From Nephromyces sp. MM_2019 (taxonomy: Eukaryota > Apicomplexa > Aconoidasida > Nephromycida), in contig JADHZB010001973.1 of assembly GCA_015657535.1 (NCBI GenBank), forward strand, positions 38,649 to 102,648: a stretch of 64,000 bases of DNA, read 5' to 3'. Below the pieces are notes generated by a model. That model worked only from the letters and a program-made list of their open reading frames with translations. It was not told the DNA's origin and searched no databases. Position numbers and translations under genes: made by a program. Positions 61,111-64,000 of this stretch are shown piece by piece; the first letter of the stretch is position 1; every line of letters starts with the position of its first letter.

Positions 61111-62576
61111 TATATACGTGTGTGCCACATCTATGTAGTTTTTGTCTCTAAGTTTTTCAACTGTGTAGCTAAGTGTTTATATTTAGGTAGGTCATTTAAA
61201 GTATATAGCTTGAGTGTAGATTATATGGTTATATGGTTTGTGTGTATGTAATATTTAACTATATAGCTGGTGATAATAGTATTATTAAATAATATTTTTT
61301 ATTATCTCCAAATACTTTACATTTATCGAAATAGAGTATATTTGCTGTTTATAAATTTTTGTGCTAAAAAAAGTTTGTTTAACAAAATATTTATTTAAAT
61401 TGCACAGGTAAGGTTTAATTTTAATATATATTTGTAAATAATACTTAGATGTGTAAATTATATGTGAATAATCAAAATGTGTTTATTACATTTTATACTT
61501 GAATGATATAAATATATATAAAATATGTGTAAAATTATATAAATAAGTATGTATATAAGGGTAAATAATGCATAAATTAAGTAAAGTAGATAAATGTGAA
61601 TAAAGTATGAGTAAATTTTTTTAAACTCAGTATATTTTTTATCAAATGAGTTTCAAGTACACATCGTGTAGGTATTAATAAAATTAGATTTCAACAATGC
61701 TCATTAGCTATGTTTGTTAGTTGTTGAAAAATCAATAATTTTATGGAAAACACATAATATATGTATATATTTCACCTACACACCCGTATTCAATTTTCAT
61801 ACCAATTTAAAATAATTCAAAACACACTCACCACACACACATTTACACAAATTTTACAAATATTTAATATTAAACACATATAGAAATCACATAAGAATTA
61901 CTATAACAATACAAATACACACACATTATACAAAAGCTTTTAAAAAAACTCACCAATACATACATAACTTACTCAAAATTTAAACATATACACACACACA
62001 ATCAAATTATACTTAGACAAAAGCATAGAACCAAGCATTTTATGTTTAAATACACAATCAACAATTTCACCCAAAACAAGCTCCTTAAAAACAAGAAGGA
62101 AAAAACATAATACATAAACCTTCAACACAAACACTCACATAAACACATAAACACACACACATATTTAACAATTGAGATGACTTGCACAATATTTTGCTAA
62201 CCGCCCTGATATATACACAATATTGTTCACACATACATATTATTCACACATACATCACCCAAAGCAATCTACACCTATACACTACCCTCCCCAAATTACA
62301 ACCAGATACTAATCTCACTTTGATATACACACAACACTCCTTAGCCCACCCTCTACCACGCCCAACACATACCCACCCTATTACAAACATATCTTACACA
62401 TACATTTCACACACACACATCACACACACACATCACACACACACATTGAACACTCACACTACACATTACACACACACATTGAACACTCGCACTACACATT
62501 ACACACAAACATTATACACACTTTAAGGGGGGTGTGTATATGACACATTGAGGTTTGATCTGATCATCTTACACTA

Positions 62577-63150
62577 ATGGACCCTCTAAAAACTTTTACA
62601 CCAACTCCACAATTTTTTGCCAAATCCGTTAACCTTTTATTAATAAATGAAATTATAAAATATTGTTCACAGCGGTGTTCTCATGACCCCAAACTAACCT
62701 CTCGTTTATTACAAGAAATCGGCTATCCAATTGGATATAGAATTATAGAGAGGTGCACACACACATACATATTACACACCATTAAAAAATAGATCCATAC
62801 ACACACATATATATGAACGATATCCACACACACACAAATAATACACTGACCTTTTAAAAACATACCCACTACTCACATACTCACTTAAATAAAAAAAATA
62901 CAATTACACACACACCTAAATATTTAGGTTAATTATTGATCAGCCACGGTTTGAAAAACAATCTGACATAATTCGATTTATTTGTAAATATCTTTGGAAT
63001 TTTCTGTTTAAGAAACACGCAGATAGACTCCAAACAGATAGCAAGGTAACACAGACATACATACACACATACACACACAGAAACACACGTCCACATACAC
63101 ATACACTCACACACACTCACACACACTCACACAAACACACACACACACAT

Positions 63151-63184
<34 letters not shown>

Positions 63185-63977
63185 TCGCACACACACACAC
63201 ACACACACTCACACACACACACTCACATACACACGCACATACCTATATATAATTCTGTGTATATATGTGTGTAAATATAGGTTCGTTTATTTGTGTATAT
63301 ATAATTGTGTGTATCTAAGAATATATGTATGTATATGCGTGTATTTATATATGTATGCATATATATGTATATATAATGTTCTTTAGGGCTATTATATGAT
63401 TCATGAGAGTGCACTACCTTGGCTGGTGAATTTACAGCCAATTTCTGAAAATCTTATGACACACACTAACTCTACAATTTTACCTGAAGAAGATAAGCTT
63501 GTAATACACACATATGACATTAACTTATATAGAAAATGTGTGTTATAATTAATGTGTGTGTGTATTGGTATTATACATAGTGTGCTTATAAGAATTATCT
63601 TGGTGTGTATGAAATAGGTGTGTAAAATTGACTTTAAATTGAAGTTAAAGCATATAATTACAATAAATTGAAGCGGATAATAATAGATCACAAACATGTA
63701 AAATATTGTGTGTATATATATGTGTGTAAAAATATTATAGGACCTAATCACAAGAAAGCCCTCTATACACACATCACTTATTTGTGGCATAATTGAGGGC
63801 GCCCTCTCTAATCTTGGCCTAACTTGTACTGTAACTAGTGAAGAGTCTACACCACCGATGTGTACGCTAATTATGAAATTTTCTATTATCTATTTATCCA
63901 CAATTACACACTTTATTTTTAAGTTTGCTCATACAAAACTTAAGCTCTCATTTTGCACACCTCATAGTTTGTATTAG
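62577..63977 (+). CDS. TRAPPC5: TRAPP complex subunit 5 (TRAPPC5/Trs31), Bet3-like family
   Basis: Four exons, 62577-62752, 62928-63045, 63387-63500 and 63741-63977, close in phase to 214 residues. Matches to TRAPPC5 run in order: SVNLLLINEIIKYCSQR, LTSRLLQEIGYPIGYRIIER, KYLWNFLFKKHADRLQ, GYYMIHESALPWLVNLQPIS, the SIHTSLICGIIEGALSNLG helix, and CTLIMKF. TRAPP is a tethering factor and exchange factor for Ypt1/Rab1 in ER-to-Golgi traffic. The tail of about 35 residues after LIMKF (IIYLSTITHFIFK) is hydrophobic and not typical, so the true end might be earlier through an unseen splice; the TAG at 63975 is the first in frame. Introns 2 and 3 are filled with CA or TG/TA repeats. Confidence 0.9.
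63046..63386 (+). repeat. CA-repeat-filled intron of TRAPPC5
   Basis: Intron 2 is mostly (CA)n on the sense strand with interspersed TTCG and CTCA units at about 63060-63240, followed by TA/TG-rich DNA up to the acceptor at 63386. Confidence 0.85.
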
Positions 63978-64000
63978 AGTTTGTACAAATGAACACACAC

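Larger units (their letters stand above)
59770..62576. other. Intergenic region between TIM44 and TRAPPC5
   Basis: About 2.8 kb without a supported gene. It contains an inverted repeat near 60177-60214, a TG-rich part with a 30-bp minisatellite (60940-61260), and a CA-rich part (61770-62520) running up to the TRAPPC5 start. The 114-codon frame at 62182-62526 is a product of the CA repeats. Confidence 0.6.

Noticed and set aside
60937..61151. Overlapping open frames on both strands with repeats such as YKLCTHKLYTYKL
   Set aside because: They are translations of the 30-bp minisatellite.
62182..62526. 114-codon frame rich in His and Thr
   Set aside because: Produced by degenerate CA repeats directly upstream of TRAPPC5.

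Overview
The window is AT-rich eukaryotic nuclear DNA with the standard stop codons, short GT-AG introns and many multi-exon genes on both strands. I read it as an apicomplexan, or a close relative. The CDK at 31690 has the PSTAIRE helix, HRDLKPQN and the [14 protein letters not shown] signature typical of the PfPK5/CRK2 family. A complete nucleus-encoded COX5B, TIM44 and a mitochondrial D-lactate dehydrogenase imply a working respiratory mitochondrion, which argues against Cryptosporidium. A coiled-coil protein resembling the axonemal nexin-dynein regulatory subunit DRC2 would, if confirmed, imply a flagellated stage and argue against piroplasms. I cannot name the genus. Identities rest on motifs and on family sequences recalled without a search. 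Exon structures were built by hand from reading frame plus GT/AG signals, and for every named gene except the DRC2-like and RNase H2C genes the phases close from start to stop.

Layout. 1-0.83 kb: start of a minus-strand, probably mitochondrial, protein running off the left edge. 3.4-5.7 kb: convergent COX5B (+) and PTRHD1 (-). 6.4-8.5 kb: DRC2-like coiled coil (-). 9.2-11.1 kb: acidic membrane protein with an NNEQ repeat (-). 11.1-15.2 kb: gene-poor. 15.2-16.7 kb: REEP/DP1/HVA22 protein (+). 18.6-23.8 kb: intronless TPR/Mlp-like nucleoporin (+). 24.4-26.9 kb: CK2 beta, seven exons (-). 26.9-31.7 kb: gene-poor. 31.7-33.3 kb: CDK (+). 34.7-37.4 kb: a small disordered protein (+), RNase H2 subunit C (-) and a small signal-anchor protein (-). 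38.7-44.1 kb: NELF-C/D (TH1), 16 exons (+). 45.8-48.9 kb: D-lactate dehydrogenase, 17 exons (+). 50.1-51.2 kb: disordered intronless protein (+). 51.9-55.6 kb: NPRL3, a GATOR1 subunit, 12 exons (-). 57.3-59.8 kb: TIM44 (+). 62.6-64.0 kb: TRAPPC5 (+).

The genes form no operon or single pathway; this is an ordinary housekeeping stretch. Three themes stand out: mitochondrial biogenesis and respiration (COX5B, TIM44, D-LDH, possibly PTRHD1 and the edge gene), nuclear regulation (CDK, CK2 beta, TPR, RNase H2C, NELF-C), and membrane traffic or nutrient signalling (REEP, TRAPPC5, NPRL3). The most unexpected genes are the NELF-C and NPRL3 homologues, because both pathways are usually thought of as reduced or missing in apicomplexans.

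The non-coding DNA is low complexity and changes, on a kilobase scale, between TG-rich and CA-rich top strand. The CA-rich strand usually lies upstream of a gene in its sense direction. There are TA and CA microsatellites, a 30-bp minisatellite, a perfect 15-bp-arm hairpin and a 38-bp direct duplication. I found no rRNA, tRNA, CRISPR array or transposon.
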